Counted from the first letter of the stretch, positions 51,496-63,560 are shown. The stretch: 64,000 nucleotides of DNA from Gigantopelta aegis (GCF_016097555.1 NC_054706.1:57380884-57444883), one strand, 5' to 3'. Notes: generated by a model not told the origin, from the sequence alone. A program made the numbers and translations.

Positions 51496-51599
51496 TGACA
51501 CATGTCAATTGTTTACACGGTACTTGTCTGTTGACAGCACTCACTAAATTTAGTAGTCACATGACCCTCACGATAGTGTTGTGTATTTTTCTGACATAG

Positions 51600-51925
51600 A
51601 GGGGCAAGGCGTAGCCCAGTGGTACAGCGCTCGCTTGATGCGCGGTCGGTTTGGGATCGATCCCCGTCAGTGGGCCAATTGCGCTATTTCTCGCTCTAGC
51701 CAGTGCACCACGACTGGTACATCAAAGGTCGTGGTATGTGCTATCCTGTCTATGGGATGATGCATATAAAAAATCCCTTGCTGCTAATCGAAAAGAGTAG
51801 CTCATCGAGTGGCGACAGCGGGTTTCCTCTCTGAATATGTGTGTGGTCCTTCAATATATGTCCGACGCCATATAACCGTAAATAAAATGTGTTGAGTGCG
51901 TCGTTAAATAAAAATTTCTTTTCCA
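51600..51925 (+). mobile_element. SINE, head A, tail 2
   Basis: GGCAAGGCGTAGCCCAGTGG TACAGC to GTGCGTCGTTAAATAAAAAT. The flanking CATAGAGGGGC / no clear repeat, so the TSD is undefined. Confidence 0.95.
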
Positions 51926-52700
51926 CTCGATAGTGTTGTGTATTTTTCACAGAATATATTCTGACATAGAAATTGTTTGAATTGCATGGAATAATTAATG
52001 GTGGTGTGCAACCTACACCTCCGCATCCTTCTGATAAAGGCATGAAGTGCCATGATATAAAAGTTGCGATACACAGAACAATTAAATAACGAGGCATGTC
52101 CGACATGCTTTTCCAGACGTTGTTCACACATAGCCAAATCATTACAAACAATACACCAAGAGATAATTGCGAGAAAGAGACGCCTCATTACAACGCATTT
52201 ACACGATCTTTGGCGGAAATTACCGAAACGAAGGCATCCCATAGCACCAAGGAGTTAATTACCGTGAAGTGACGAACTGTGAAATTGTTCGTCTATCTCA
52301 AAAAAGTAGGGAATACATATTTCACGACTGCAAACGTAGACAGGGGAGAAAAGATAATGATGTCTGAACACCAGTTATTTGGCGTCAAATACATGGTAAT
52401 AATTGAACACACATATTTACAAAACGAAAAGCCTCACTGCTGTCTCAAATGCTGCTTCGTTCCATCACCTGCTGGGAGTCCGTATAATTGACCTTTTCAC
52501 AAACAAAGCCTTTCATTATGATTACTAGACGAGTAGATGAAACAACAGGCTTAATTTCTACCTGGCTCTTTGCATTAGTTTCGTCCGTGGGAATGGGAAC
52601 TCTATTTACGTGCCCCTATCCAAAAAGGTTCAGGCACGCCTACCACGGATTCGGCCTCTGACTTCGCCAGTGGGCGGTTCCGTGGCAGGGTTTATTTTAA
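51926..52700. other. Receptor intron, no gene recognised
   Basis: Contains ACTCGATAGTGTTGTGTATT TTTC at 51927-51950, matching the sequence at 51571-51594 on the other side of the SINE, so a long duplicated stretch (ACGATAGTGTTGTGTATTTTTC..TGACATAGA) flanks that SINE. Otherwise unremarkable. Confidence 0.55.
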
Positions 52701-52705
52701 CATGT

Positions 52706-52946
<241 letters not shown>

Positions 52947-52948
52947 TG

Positions 52949-53222
52949 GGCGGGACAGTGGTAAAGCGCTCGCCTAATGCGCGATCGGTTTAGGAACAAT
53001 GAACAGCTCCAGCCAGTGCACCACGACTGGTATATCAAAGGCCGTGGTATGTGTTATCCTGTCTGTGGGATGGTGCATATAATAGATCCCTTGCTACTAA
53101 TGGAAACATGTAGCGGGTTTTCGCTCTTAAACTCTATGTCAGAATTACCAAATGTTTGACATCCAATAGCCGATGATTAACAAATCAATGTGCTCTAGTC
53201 GTGTCGTTAAACAAAACAAACT
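52949..53222 (+). mobile_element. SINE, head A (partly deleted), tail 1
   Basis: GGGCGGGACAGTGGTAAAGC lacks the GTAGCCC of the A box; the rest is intact. Confidence 0.92.
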
Positions 53223-53299
53223 TTAACTTTAACTTTATCTCTCAGATTGTTCAAAGAACCATGTTTGAAACCCAGAAGCCATACAATATAAATATGTGG

Positions 53300-54128
53300 T
53301 TAAAGCCGCACACCCTAGTTCCATCCAGCGAAAATAAATTATAATTTGGTTAATCTACAAACCTGTAACACACTTAGATCACGTTTTTATCAAATGAAGT
53401 GAAAAAGCAGGTTTTATATCGATAAATACCATGGGAATCCCAATGTCCCAATTGCTTGAAATAATTTTGAAAATTTGTATTCTGATGTCAGCGGTAGATG
53501 TCGCTCGAAGCACAACAATGCCTACGTCACGACAAATTTCACAGACTTGGGGTGCGTTCTTTTCACTTCTCCTGGACATGTTCCAACTGTTCTGTCCTGG
53601 TTGTATCCCCTCTCCAGATATCGTAGGACTTAGCACAATTATTGGTTTTAAGGGTTTGTAACGTTTTGTATTGAGATACTTACTTGTCTGAACTTGATTG
53701 TTACTGAACATTTTCACGAACTGTGAAGAAAAATCTCACAAATGAACAACAACAAATCGAATGTTGATTGCGCGAACCGTGCACGAGAAAACAAACCGAA
53801 CCAAAATGATAACGGTCACGTGGTATACCAACGTCTGTGACATTGAAATGGAAATATCCCGTCTAAAAATAGATTAGACCTTGTCTGCTCAACGGTTTTT
53901 TCTCAAACGTGCGTCCGTTTTTCAGAAATACGAAAAATGCATTTTGTGGTATTATAAACACCAGGATTACCAGGATTACCAAAAAACACTTCAGGTGAAT
54001 GGAAATGTATATTCTAAATAATAAACGGTTAGTAAAGTGCAATTTTATTTGTGAAAAAATGGGTTTAATAGCGAAAAACAACGCCGTAATGGTTAACAAC
54101 TAGCCGTAACTAGGGTGTGTCCCTTTAA
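53300..54128 (-). mobile_element. M3 element split by a 430-bp insertion
   Basis: Outer parts 53300-53403 and 53833-54128 match M3 (TTAAAGCCGCACACCCTAGT and ACTAGGGTGTGTCCCTTTAA). The middle does not occur in the other copies. Confidence 0.85.
53404..53832. other. Unidentified ~430-bp insert inside M3
   Basis: Both strands carry frames (plus 53431-53661; minus 53717-53379) with no recognised domain. Contains CCATGGGAATCCC and GTCGTGACGTAGGC. Could be a different longer M3 subfamily interior or a separate insertion. Confidence 0.5.
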
Positions 54129-54829
54129 ACAAAATTTTAATATTCCTTCAAAGAAATATTTGTTGTAGGAGTTGGACTGTTTGAGACAAGTGCAGAAGCA
54201 CTAGCTTATATGACCTCTGATGGCTTTGACAATTTGAAAGTCTTTTGCTTCAAAAATAACTCAAAACGACGATGAAAACATTAAAGACTACTAGTATATC
54301 AGCATACTAAGGCTAACGTTCGGCAGGCTAATTATTTTTCTTTTAAAAAACGTTTTGAGAAGGTCATGAAATAATTGATAATTACTTAATTCGAATTCTA
54401 TTTATTCACGTTTTACTCCGTCTTTTTAAGACATAAAGATCACAAAGCAATCCCACGTAGATCAAATAAATTTTAAGAATATTAAACATCAATAATTTTA
54501 TTATTTTTAATGTCTATAATTTCTGGACGGAATTGCAAGTGTTTGTTTAATCAGTCCTTATGCACTGACTATCTTATTGGTTTTTGTAAAGTTCGAGTGC
54601 GCTCAAATTACGATTTAATAACTTTATACATTACACCTGATATCTACAATTAAAAGCAAATTTAGTCGAGTTGATGCGCAATGTATTGATACCTTTAAAA
54701 CTAATAATATCATATCAGTATATTTAAAACTATTATTTGGGGGTGGATGGGGGTGGAGGCGTGTAGCTTGCAATTGGTGGTAGATTGTCGCAGTATTGAT
54801 CGCCCTCGAGAGCCTCTGGCATTTCCCTA
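54129..54829. other. AT-rich receptor intron, no feature recognised
   Basis: Only a short GGGGGTGGATGGGGGTGGAG purine tract at 54738-54760. Confidence 0.5.
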
Positions 54830-54831
54830 TC

Positions 54832-54872
54832 CCAGGTCCCAGTGGTAAAGCGCTCGCTTGGTGCGCGGTCGA
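54832..54872 (+). mobile_element. SINE head-A fragment
   Basis: CCCAGTGGTAAAGCGCTCGC TTGGTGCGCGGTCG, then joined in inverse orientation to another SINE. Confidence 0.85.
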
Positions 54873-55064
54873 TAATTCTGACATATAGTCTTAGAGAGGA
54901 AACCCGCTTCCATTTGTAGCAAGGGATCTTTTATATGCGCCATCCCACAGATAAGATTGCACAAACCACGGCCTTTAATGTACCAGTCGTGGTGCACTGG
55001 CCGGAACGAGAATGGGGATCGATCCCAGACCGATCGCGCCACAAACAAGCGCTTTACCACAGCC
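54872..55064 (-). mobile_element. SINE, head A, 3' end lost
   Basis: Shares the breakpoint GATAATTCTGACATATAG with the opposite-strand head fragment, an inverted SINE-SINE junction. Confidence 0.88.
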
Positions 55065-55152
55065 ACCCCCTCCCCATCCACACATAGAACAATAAATGTC
55101 GAGGCGCTAGTTCACAAACGTAAAAACCTTATGCAAGGCACCTAACAACCGC

Positions 55153-55446
55153 GAAGCAGGACGTAGCCCAGTGGTAAAGCGCTCGCTTAATGTGCAGTCA
55201 GTCTAGGATCGATAACTGTCGGTTGGTCCATTTGGCTATTTCTCGTTCCAGCCAGTGCTCTGGAACTAGTGTAACAAAGGCGGTTGTATGCACTATCATG
55301 TCTGTGGGATGCTGCACATAACAGATCCCTTGCTGCTAAGCGTAGCGTCTGCGGGTTCCCTCTCTCATCTGTGGGGATTCTTAACCATGTGTCCGACGGC
55401 AATTAAAAATGTAATTAAAAATGAGTGCGTCATTAAATAATGCACT
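55153..55446 (+). mobile_element. SINE, head A, tail 2
   Basis: GCAGGACGTAGCCCAGTGGT AAAGC; internal losses in core and tail (CATAACAGATCCCTTGCTGC, GAGTGCGTCATTAAATAATG). Confidence 0.9.
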
Positions 55447-55616
55447 CTTTCCTTTCCTATCATATTCCACCCTTCGATGCTAATAATAATACATGGTTCA
55501 GGAGACACTATCTTAAAAAAAAATACATGTATTCCTTTTGTTTCCAGCATCAAAGGGTGAATGTTTTTTTTGTTTTTTTTTAATATACCGTTTCTGTGAT
55601 AAATGTGCATATTATA

Positions 55617-55861
55617 GACTGAAGGCTCATATAGACAGACGCGGCGCGTGCGTGCGGTCCGGCTAAAAACAAATCGATATACATTAGTTTCAACGAGAGC
55701 GTCTAGACTGGATGCATGCAATACCTGCATCTGCAAAACGCAATTTGCCAGCCACAATAAAATAATCGTATATGGTTTATATGCCTGAACCGAAATCCGC
55801 AGACGCATCAGACGCAATATTCAGACCGCACGCACGCGCGGCATCCAGTCCTATATGAGTC
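55617..55861. mobile_element. M7 palindromic element, 245 bp
   Basis: GGCTCATATAGACAGACGCG GCGCGTGCGTGCGGTC and its inverted partner ending CCTATATGAGTC; GC-rich CpG-dense ends with an AT-rich centre. Lies 76 bp from the receptor TM3 exon, on its intron side. Confidence 0.9.
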
Positions 55862-55937
55862 GTTACAGGTGCATGCACACGCGCGCTAGCGCACGCAGTA
55901 CATATCACAAAGAGAATTGGGTGTGTTGTTCGCATAC

Positions 55938-56037
55938 CTGTCTATAGCAATGGCGGCGAGCGTGTTAACCGAGGCACACACGGAGATACCTTGTAGATAG
56001 GGCACGGCCTTACACATGAACGCCCCGAACCTCCAAC
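55938..56037 (-). CDS. Neuropeptide GPCR, TM3 exon
   Basis: Acceptor CACGTGTATTTTCAG, donor GACAG/GTATGC, 100 nt, phase 2 at both edges. Encodes WRFGAFMCKAVPYLQGISVC ASVNTLAAIAID, the TM3 with its disulphide Cys. The split Arg codon of DRF joins exactly to the exon at 48004. The intron between them is 7.9 kb. Exons for the N-terminus and TM1-TM2 were not found up to 64000. Confidence 0.9.
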
Positions 56038-56117
56038 CTGAAAATACACGTGTCAAGAAACATTAATACTTAATTAACATTCATTTCCAACTACTGTCAA
56101 CATGTTTTATTACATTG

Positions 56118-56284
56118 TCGACCATAGTCAATTCTACAAGAACAGCAACAACAACAGCGACTACAACAACAACGACTGCAACAACTACTACAACTGATAT
56201 TACTACTACTGCTACTACTACAACAACTACTAAAACTACTACTACTACGAATACAACAATAACAACAACAACTACTACTACTAT

Positions 56285-56328
<44 letters not shown>

Positions 56329-56347
56329 TTACTACTACCACTACCAT
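56118..56347. repeat. (ACT/ACA)n trinucleotide repeat
   Basis: ACTACTACTACTACTACTAC and ACAACAACA mixtures; poly-Thr, poly-Ser and poly-Val frames are artefacts. Confidence 0.97.
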
Positions 56348-56598
56348 TACTAAGGACACAGATATTGAAGGAAGAAACCTGCTGTCGCCACTTCATGGGA
56401 TACTCTTTTCGATTGGCAGCAAGGGATCTTTTCTACGCACCATCCCATAGACAGGATAGTAAATACCACGGTTTTTGGTGTACCAGTCATGGTGCACTGG
56501 CTGGATGGAGAAATAGCCCAATGGGCCCACTGACAGGGATCGATCCCAAACCGACCGCGCATCAAGCGAGCACTTTTACCACTGGGCTACGTCTCGCT
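56348..56598 (-). mobile_element. SINE, head A, tail truncated
   Basis: GAGCGAGACGTAGCCCAGTG GTAAAAGTGCTC head to the GATATTGAAG position of tail 2, then the ACT repeat. Confidence 0.93.
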
Positions 56599-56602
56599 CC
56601 TC

Positions 56603-56636
56603 ATGCTCTAGTGATGTATTTAAACAAAACAAACTG
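56603..56636 (+). mobile_element. SINE tail-1 end fragment
   Basis: TGCTCTAGTGATGTATTTAA ACAAAACAAAC. Confidence 0.8.
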
Positions 56637-56973
56637 ATTACTGCTGTTGCTGTTACTGCTGCTGCTGCTGATGATGGTGTCGACAAAAGCGACAAAATAG
56701 TGATAATCATCACCATATTTTGTATTCCCTTCCAGCAGAAATCCTTCTAACATCATTTGTGTGACCAATACCTTATTTCTGAATTTGACATTAATTTGAA
56801 CTGAAATAAGAGCAACATTGTGTAACTTGTCTAATATCGCTATTGCCAGCCAATCCAATTGGCTGGTTATGGCCTGTCATGTATAAAGCAAACGATTATT
56901 AGTTCGTTAAATGCCCTGTCGATATAATTTAAGTGATAACAAGGCACAAAAAGAAAAGAAAAGAAAAAACAAA
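56637..56973. other. Non-coding; short (CTG)n run
   Basis: GCTGTTGCTGTTACTGCTGC at 56644-56672; no exon for the receptor's TM1-TM2 found here. Confidence 0.5.
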
Positions 56974-57243
56974 AGAACGCACTCAAAACAAGACCTTACA
57001 TTTACGGATATATGACGTCTGTCATATGGTTTAGGACCATATATATAATGAGAGAGGGTTATTATTTTCAATTAGCAAAAAGATATATTTTATATGCACC
57101 ATCCCACGGTCTTTATTTACCCTTTGTGGACCACTGGCTGGTCAAAACAAAAAAATAACAACCCAGTGGGCCCACTGACAGGAATGGACCCTAGACTGAC
57201 CGTGCATCAGGTGAACGCTTTACTAGTGACCTACATCCCGACC
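56974..57243 (-). mobile_element. SINE, head A, tail 2, decayed
   Basis: Core shortened (lacks AGACAGGATAGCACATACCA); head GGGATGTAGGTCACTAGTAA AGCG. Confidence 0.85.
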
Positions 57244-57391
57244 GTGTACCAAGGCAAGGCACGGAATGGGTGGTGCGGGTCGCTAAGACAAATATAAAAA
57301 ACACCCTTTTTGGCTAAATATATTAGGCCCTACTGTGTACCTTTTGTTCAGCCTAGGTATGGCCCTGTAACCTGAATGTCCCATAATGAAC

Positions 57392-57634
57392 CTAATGCCT
57401 ATCACTATCAATTGCCACGACAAAGATGGCCAACTCGCCGATCTCTTGACATCTACGACTGTTCAGTTGCTAGTCTGAGCACTCTTACAACTCGATTCTC
57501 ATCGTATACAGCTCTTACGACAGACTAGTTAATATTCTGAGTGCACCCATCTTAGGTTGGGAGTGGGGCAAATTACAACGCAACTGTCGAGTTGGTCAAC
57601 TTCTTTGTGACAGTTGACAGTTTGACACTAGCAT
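57392..57634 (+). mobile_element. M1 element, full length
   Basis: TAATGCCTATCACTATCAAT TGCCACGAC .. CAGTTGACAGTTTGACACTA GCATAA. Confidence 0.85.
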
Positions 57635-58060
57635 AAGGACATTAACACAATCTCAAGGGGATTATTTGTATTCACCCATTGCAAATGATCAGTGCTACAT
57701 GCACTTTGCACGAATACTAGTATATGTAATGAGAACACACGTTGAAAAATAATAGCAATCTAGTCAAGTTCACTAGAATTCCTCCTGGAAATAAGGCCAG
57801 CATCTCCACTTGAAAAACACCACACGCACTACGGCCGTAAGGATAATCGTGTTTAACTGTGTCAGACAGAGTGTGTCGCGTGTTAATTCAACGTGGACGA
57901 TGAGGTATTAAATTTATGTAACTCAAAGCCAATAATCTGACTGTTCCACTGGCCACGTCAGTTGAAATCCTCTAGTAATGAAACACGCACTCTAATTAAA
58001 ATCCGATCTTCGTCAGTAGATTCGTTCAATTTAGTTTAGAGCTCATATTCATTCATTCAT
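57635..58060. other. Non-coding, no feature recognised
   Basis: No frame with receptor-like or other coding character. Confidence 0.5.
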
Positions 58061-58062
58061 TC

Positions 58063-58176
58063 ATTAATTCATTTCATTTCAACTTATTTTCGTGCTCATA
58101 CCCAATTAAGGTTCAAGCACGCTGTCCTGGACACACACACACACACACACACCTCTCAGCTATCTGGGCTGTCTGT
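58063..58176 (-). mobile_element. SINE tail-3 fragment with internal (AC)n
   Basis: CCAGGACAGCGTGCTTGAAC CTTAATTGGGTATGAGCACG; CA expansion at 58131-58151; runs into the GA array. Confidence 0.85.
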
Positions 58177-58590
<414 letters not shown>

Positions 58591-58689
58591 TGTATATTGA
58601 TATGTCTGTATGTAAGACAGAGAGAGAGAGAAAGAAAGAAAGAAATAAGAGAGAAAAAGAAAGGAAGGGAGAAAGATAATGTTATTAGT

Positions 58690-59510
58690 TTTACACCCCC
58701 TGTGAACTGTCAAAACTCTTCGGTTTGGTTTATAAAAAACTCGTTCAGTTAATAGATTACGCGGCTGCAGCGTTTTTCTTCTCTAAAACACTCGTCCAAT
58801 AGCGAGGCGGCTTTTGGTTAAAAACATGAATCTTGGTACACACACACACACACACACACAGACACACACACATACCGATTAAAAGTATTTTCAGATACAG
58901 GACTCAAGGCAGCGGCGCCCACTGGTAGCCAGGGGTGGAGGGAGATCTACCAATGTTCCCCCACAACTTTTTAACGTGTCAGGATTACCATATGTTAGAC
59001 CCGTGACAGCCGCCAATTAAACAATGATTTGAGACAGTGAAGCTTTCCACTGATACTCAAGTCAGATTTGAATCAATAATCATTTGTCGTTTTTCCTGCA
59101 ATTACTGAGACGCATTAGCTTGTAGGGGGCGCCAAAACATTTTCCAAGACACGAGTTTTCTACAAATTAAGAAGAATGTTACGAATTTTATAAGATAAAT
59201 TACGTTTCTTGCGTATGCACAAGAAATTACTATTGCCTTCTCTCTTCCTACTTGACAGTAATTCAAGACTTGATCGTTTTTCAAAAATGGTTAAAATAAT
59301 TACGGCTGACTCCATCTAAACAACATTTCATTGGGGGACCCTGACATTGTTTATTTGCAAATAAAGCAATAAAGATAAACTGTATTTCATGTTAATCTAA
59401 TGCTGTGATATTTAAAGCTGCAACGTGACTTTAACACAATCCATTGCCACATACTAATACACAAACGTTACTGTCTACGGTACGTCAGTGTCTAGCATCA
59501 ATAGTTTTTA
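58690..59510. other. Non-coding with a short (CA)n
   Basis: CA repeat at 58839-58872. No gene supported. Confidence 0.5.
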
Positions 59511-59790
59511 AGGGATGGGACGTAGCCCAGTGGTAAAGCGTTCGCCTGATGCGCGGTCAGTCTGTGATCCATCCCCGTCGGTGGGCCCATTAGGCTATTT
59601 CTCTTTCAAATCAGTGCACCATGACTGGTATATCAAAGGCCGTGGTATGTGCTATCATGTCTCTGGGATGGTGCATAAACAGTATCCCTTGTTACTCTAT
59701 GTCAAAATTACCAATTGTTTGACATCCAATAGCTGATGATTAGTAAATCAATGTGTTCTAGTGGTGTCGTTAAACAAAAACAAATTTTAA
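59511..59790 (+). mobile_element. SINE, head A, tail 1
   Basis: GGGACGTAGCCCAGTGGTAA AGCG; ~35 bp lost between CAGTATCCCTTGTTAC and TCTATGTC, a deletion also present in the right-arm copy, so it predates the duplication. Confidence 0.95.
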
Positions 59791-60243
59791 GAATACTCTT
59801 TAACAACTACTACAGACTAGCCAATAAACCGCTTACTTCCTTATTGAGGACCAATTTTGTCATAGAGCATCTACACCATTCGTTTTTAAGGGCGGATCGA
59901 GGGAATATTATAGGGAGGGGATTAAAGGCTAATGGGCACAGGGACTAATTTCTGAAAATGTCACTCAAATACACGTTTAGTATTCGTAACATGAATATTG
60001 AAAACAAAATGTTATAAAAAGTGGGAAATTAAATAATAAAAAAAAAAAAGGAAAAAAAAAAGGGGGAGAACAAGTCTCCCTTGTGTCCCATTAGATCCGC
60101 CATTGGGACTCCTAATCTGGGTGGCCAGGGTGGAATTGTACATTTTGTATTGCTATAACTTTGTTGTTGGATGAAGTGGGTTAATTGCTTGTCATTAAAT
60201 ATTATGTAGCTAATAGTTTGTTGAGTGAGATAGAGCGTGAAGT
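59511..60243 (+). repeat. Left arm of a ~730-bp inverted duplication
   Basis: Consists of a SINE (59511-59790) plus ~450 bp of other sequence (AAGAATACTCTTTAACAACT .. TAATAGTTTGTTGAGTGA). Its reverse complement is 61711-62845 minus a later SINE. Confidence 0.95.
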
Positions 60244-60900
60244 CGGGTAATAGGTTGTGCCTATATTTCCTAACATTAGTGGGTAATTTTTGTTTTTGTT
60301 TTTGTTGGGGGTTTTTCTTGCTATACTAGTGTGTATGCAGAATTCAGGGCACGGCACGCTAACACTGTGTTAGGGTTGTGGCTGGAATGAGCCTTTATTG
60401 AGCTGTACATCGCTCATAACATTACATTGTTGTGCACATTTAAAATACAGAATTAAATATGGTTTTGTTTTATTACTTTTGTGATTTATTTATTATTAAT
60501 TATTTACATTTAGGTTTTTTTTTATTGGGGGTGGGTGGGTGGGTGGGGAGGTAGATATTGTACACTTTGTTCAAAACGTCGTTGGATTTTGTCAGATGAG
60601 CTCATCTGTTGCCGTCTGTTGCTGTCTGCTTTGTTGGTTGTTCTGGGTTTTTTTGTTGTTTTGTTTTGTTATTATTTTTTATTTTTTTGGTTTTGGTTTT
60701 GTTTTTGTTTTTAATTATTTGTTTCTTTTCTTTTGTTTTGTTTTTGTTTTTGCTTGTTTGTTTTTTGTTTGTTCTTTTTGCTATTGGTGATATTTATTTA
60801 TTTATTTTTGGTGGGTGGGACGTTAGTGTGAGGTTTTTAGTTAGAAACAATTCAGTTAACTCTCATTCATCTTAGTAGTTCGATAAATTAAACACTTGGC
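60244..60900. other. T-rich low-complexity spacer of the inverted duplication
   Basis: Poly-T/TTTTG runs (60285-60310, 60650-60800) produce long Phe/Leu/Val frames; no gene. Confidence 0.7.
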
Positions 60901-60907
60901 TTAATTG

Positions 60908-61190
60908 TTATCATCATCGTCATCACCATCACCACCATCATCATCGTCTTGTCGTCATTCATCATCATCATCATCCTCGTCATCATTCATCATCATCATC
61001 AACAACATCATCATCACCATCAACACCATCATCATCGTCATTCATCATCACTATCATCATCATCGTCACCATCACCACCATCATCATCATCATCATCATC
61101 ATCACCATTACCACCATCATCACCATTACCACCACCATCATCATCATCATCGTCGTCATTCATCATCATCAACAACAACAACAAATAAAG
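60908..61190. repeat. (ATC)n trinucleotide repeat
   Basis: CATCATCATCACCATCACCA-type array with GTC variants. Confidence 0.98.
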
Positions 61191-61545
61191 AGAGCGAGGT
61201 ATTATTGTATATAGTAATATAGTAGCAGACGACTCCCGCAGTTTCAGTTGAATGGTTCTGCGTCCACGTAAATACTATAGTTAGCTCACGTAGTTTATTT
61301 TGGTATCCTTTAGCGGTCCAAAAGTCGGCAATCTTGTCTATTTTGGCCGAACCATAAATCAGATTACACATCCTCGAACGACGTAGGACGTCTTATTGGC
61401 ACCTCGTTTATATAAGCACAAACGTACGATGCTTGTTAAGACATGTTTCCAGCGGAAAATAACCTCCCGAATTAATCCAGTAAAGAGTGGCTCAATACAG
61501 TTTTATTATTTATAAAAAGTTGTATGTATATTTTGGGTTTGTTAA
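61191..61545. other. Non-coding, no feature recognised
   Basis: A 71-codon minus frame at 61371-61156 has no recognised domain. Confidence 0.45.
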
Positions 61546-61547
61546 AG

Positions 61548-61711
61548 TTTTTTTGTTGTTTACCGACACCATTAGAGCACATTGATTTATTAATCATCGG
61601 TTACTGGATGTCAAACATTGTTAGAGAGGAAAAACAGCTACAATCTTCCATCACTAGTAAGGGATCTTATATATGCATTATCCCACAGACAGGATAACAC
61701 ATACCACGGCT
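61548..61711 (-). mobile_element. SINE, tail 1, 5'-truncated
   Basis: AAGCCGTGGTATGTGTTATC CTGTCTGTGGGATAATGC.. to the tail; abuts the right arm of the inverted duplication. Confidence 0.88.
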
Positions 61712-62026
61712 TTACACTCTGTGTCACTCAACAAACTATTAGCTACATAATATTTAATGAAAAGCAATTGACCCACTTCTTCCAACAACAAAGTTATAGC
61801 AATACAAATTGTACAATTCCACCATGGCCACCCAGATTAGGAGTCCCAATGGCGGATCTAATGGGACACAAGGGAGACTTGTTCTCCCCATTTTTATTAT
61901 TATTATTTTTTTGTTATTTAATTTCCCACTTTTTATAACATTTTGTTTTCAATATTCATGTTACGAATGCTAAACGTATATTTGAGTGACATTTTCAGAA
62001 ATTAGTCCTTGTGCCCATTAGCCTTT

Positions 62027-62422
62027 TTATTTTTATATTTTTTATTTAACGACGCCGCTAGAGCACATTGATTTTTTATCTTATCATCGGCTATTGGACG
62101 TCAAACATATGGTCATTCTGACACTGTTTTTAGAGGAAACCCGCTGTCGCCACATAGGCTACTCTTTTTACGACAGGCAGCAAGGGATCTTTTATTTGCG
62201 CTTCCCACAGGCAGGATAGCACAAACCATGGCCTTTGTTGAACCAGTTATGGATCACTGGTCGGTGCAAGTGGTTTACACCTACCCATTGAGCCTTGCGG
62301 AGCACTCACTCTGGGTTTGGAGTCGGTATCTCGATTAAAAATCCCATGCCTCGACTGGGATCCGAACCCAGTACCTACCAGCCTGTAGACCGATGGCCTG
62401 CCACGACGCCACCGAGGCCGGT
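62027..62422 (-). mobile_element. SINE, head C, tail 4 (chimeric), with 12-bp TSD
   Basis: CCATTAGCCTTT flanks at 62015-62026 and 62423-62434. Nearly identical to the copy at 63561-63959, so a young subfamily. Confidence 0.95.
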
Positions 62423-62571
62423 CCATTAGCCTTTGGTCCCCTCCTTATAGTATTCCCTGGATCCGCCCTGAAAGACGAATGGTGTAGATGGCCTATGACA
62501 ATTGGTCATCAATACGGAAGTAAGCGGTTTATTGGCTAATCTGTAGTAATTGTTAAAGAGTATTCTTAAAA

Positions 62572-62845
62572 TTTGTTTTTGTTTAACGACACCACTAGAA
62601 CACATTGATTTATTAATCATCGGCTATTGGATGTCAAACATTTGGTAATTTTGACATATAGTAACAAGGAATACTTTTTTATGCACCATCCCAGAAACAT
62701 GATAGCACATACCACAGCTTTTGATATACCAGTCGTGGTGCACTGACTGGAACGAGAAATAGCCCAATGTGCCCACCGACGGGGATCGACCTCAGACCGA
62801 CTACACATCAAGCGAGCATTCTACCACTGGGCTACGTCCCGCCCC
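62572..62845 (-). mobile_element. SINE, head A, tail 1
   Basis: Right-arm partner of the SINE at 59511-59790, with the same ~35-bp internal loss. Confidence 0.95.
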
Positions 62846-62991
62846 TCGGTTGGTTGAGTGCTCGCTTGATGTGTTTGTGTCGCAGGATCGAATCACCAAT
62901 CACGAACTGACTGGTGCATCACAAGTGGCCAAAGGCCGTGGTATGTGCCTTTCTCTCTGTAGGAAAGTGCATATAAAAGATCCCTTGCTGC

Positions 62992-63466
62992 TGGTAATAA
63001 CTTGGTACTTGGTGATGCCACGACCAGAAGCGGTCAGGCCCTTTTTAAGGGCCCTATGGGCAACCTAGGGAGACACCACAGCATCGTAGAGGTCTAAAAT
63101 TAACGAGCTACTCTCGATTCACTAATATCAAAACCTATATTAGCTCGGCCATTTACCTTTCGACCGACCGTTCAAAATTGCGCCAAATTCCCTCAATCGA
63201 AATTGCGTACCCTTTTCTCTTTGGCATTTAACTGCTCCATTCAAATTCCATAGCACCACACCACCACCACCACTCGCCTGCTACCGATTTGATCGGGCTG
63301 CTAGTGCTCCCTTTCACCTGCCAGTGCAGGCGGTCCCTCCTCTCCCCTCCCCCACCTTTCCTGGAATGGACGGAGGAGCCAGCCAAGGCCGGCTCTTGTG
63401 CCCACGACAGGCGTGCGCTACAACAGCTTGTTCTGAATGTGCACGTAAAACCCTATGACCTGACCT
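62992..63466 (+). mobile_element. 475-bp unidentified element with 16-bp TSD
   Basis: Flanked by AAAGATCCCTTGCTGC (62976-62991) and AAAGATCCCTTTCTGC (63467-63482). GC-richer than its surroundings, ends in GACCTGACCT, a short-repeat tail typical of target-primed retroelements. I see no tRNA-like head at its start and no coding frame, so it may be a 5'-truncated LINE end or a non-tRNA SINE. Confidence 0.8.
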
Positions 63467-63560
63467 AAAGATCCCTTTCTGCATTAGGAAAAATGTATCG
63501 TGTTTCCTCTGTTGACTACGTGTACGTGTCAGAATTAGCAAATGTTTTGACATCCAATAG

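Larger units (their letters stand above)
61711..62845 (-). repeat. Right arm of the inverted duplication
   Basis: Reverse complement of 59511-60243, including SINE 62572-62845, interrupted by the SINE at 62027-62422. Confidence 0.95.

Noticed and set aside
59736-59948. Apparently conserved 70-codon protein, matched at 62620-62426
   Set aside because: The similarity comes from the inverted DNA duplication and begins inside a SINE tail; no independent evidence of coding.
60539-60875. Phe/Leu/Val-rich membrane-protein-like frames
   Set aside because: TTTTG/TTTTTC low-complexity DNA in the spacer of the inverted duplication.
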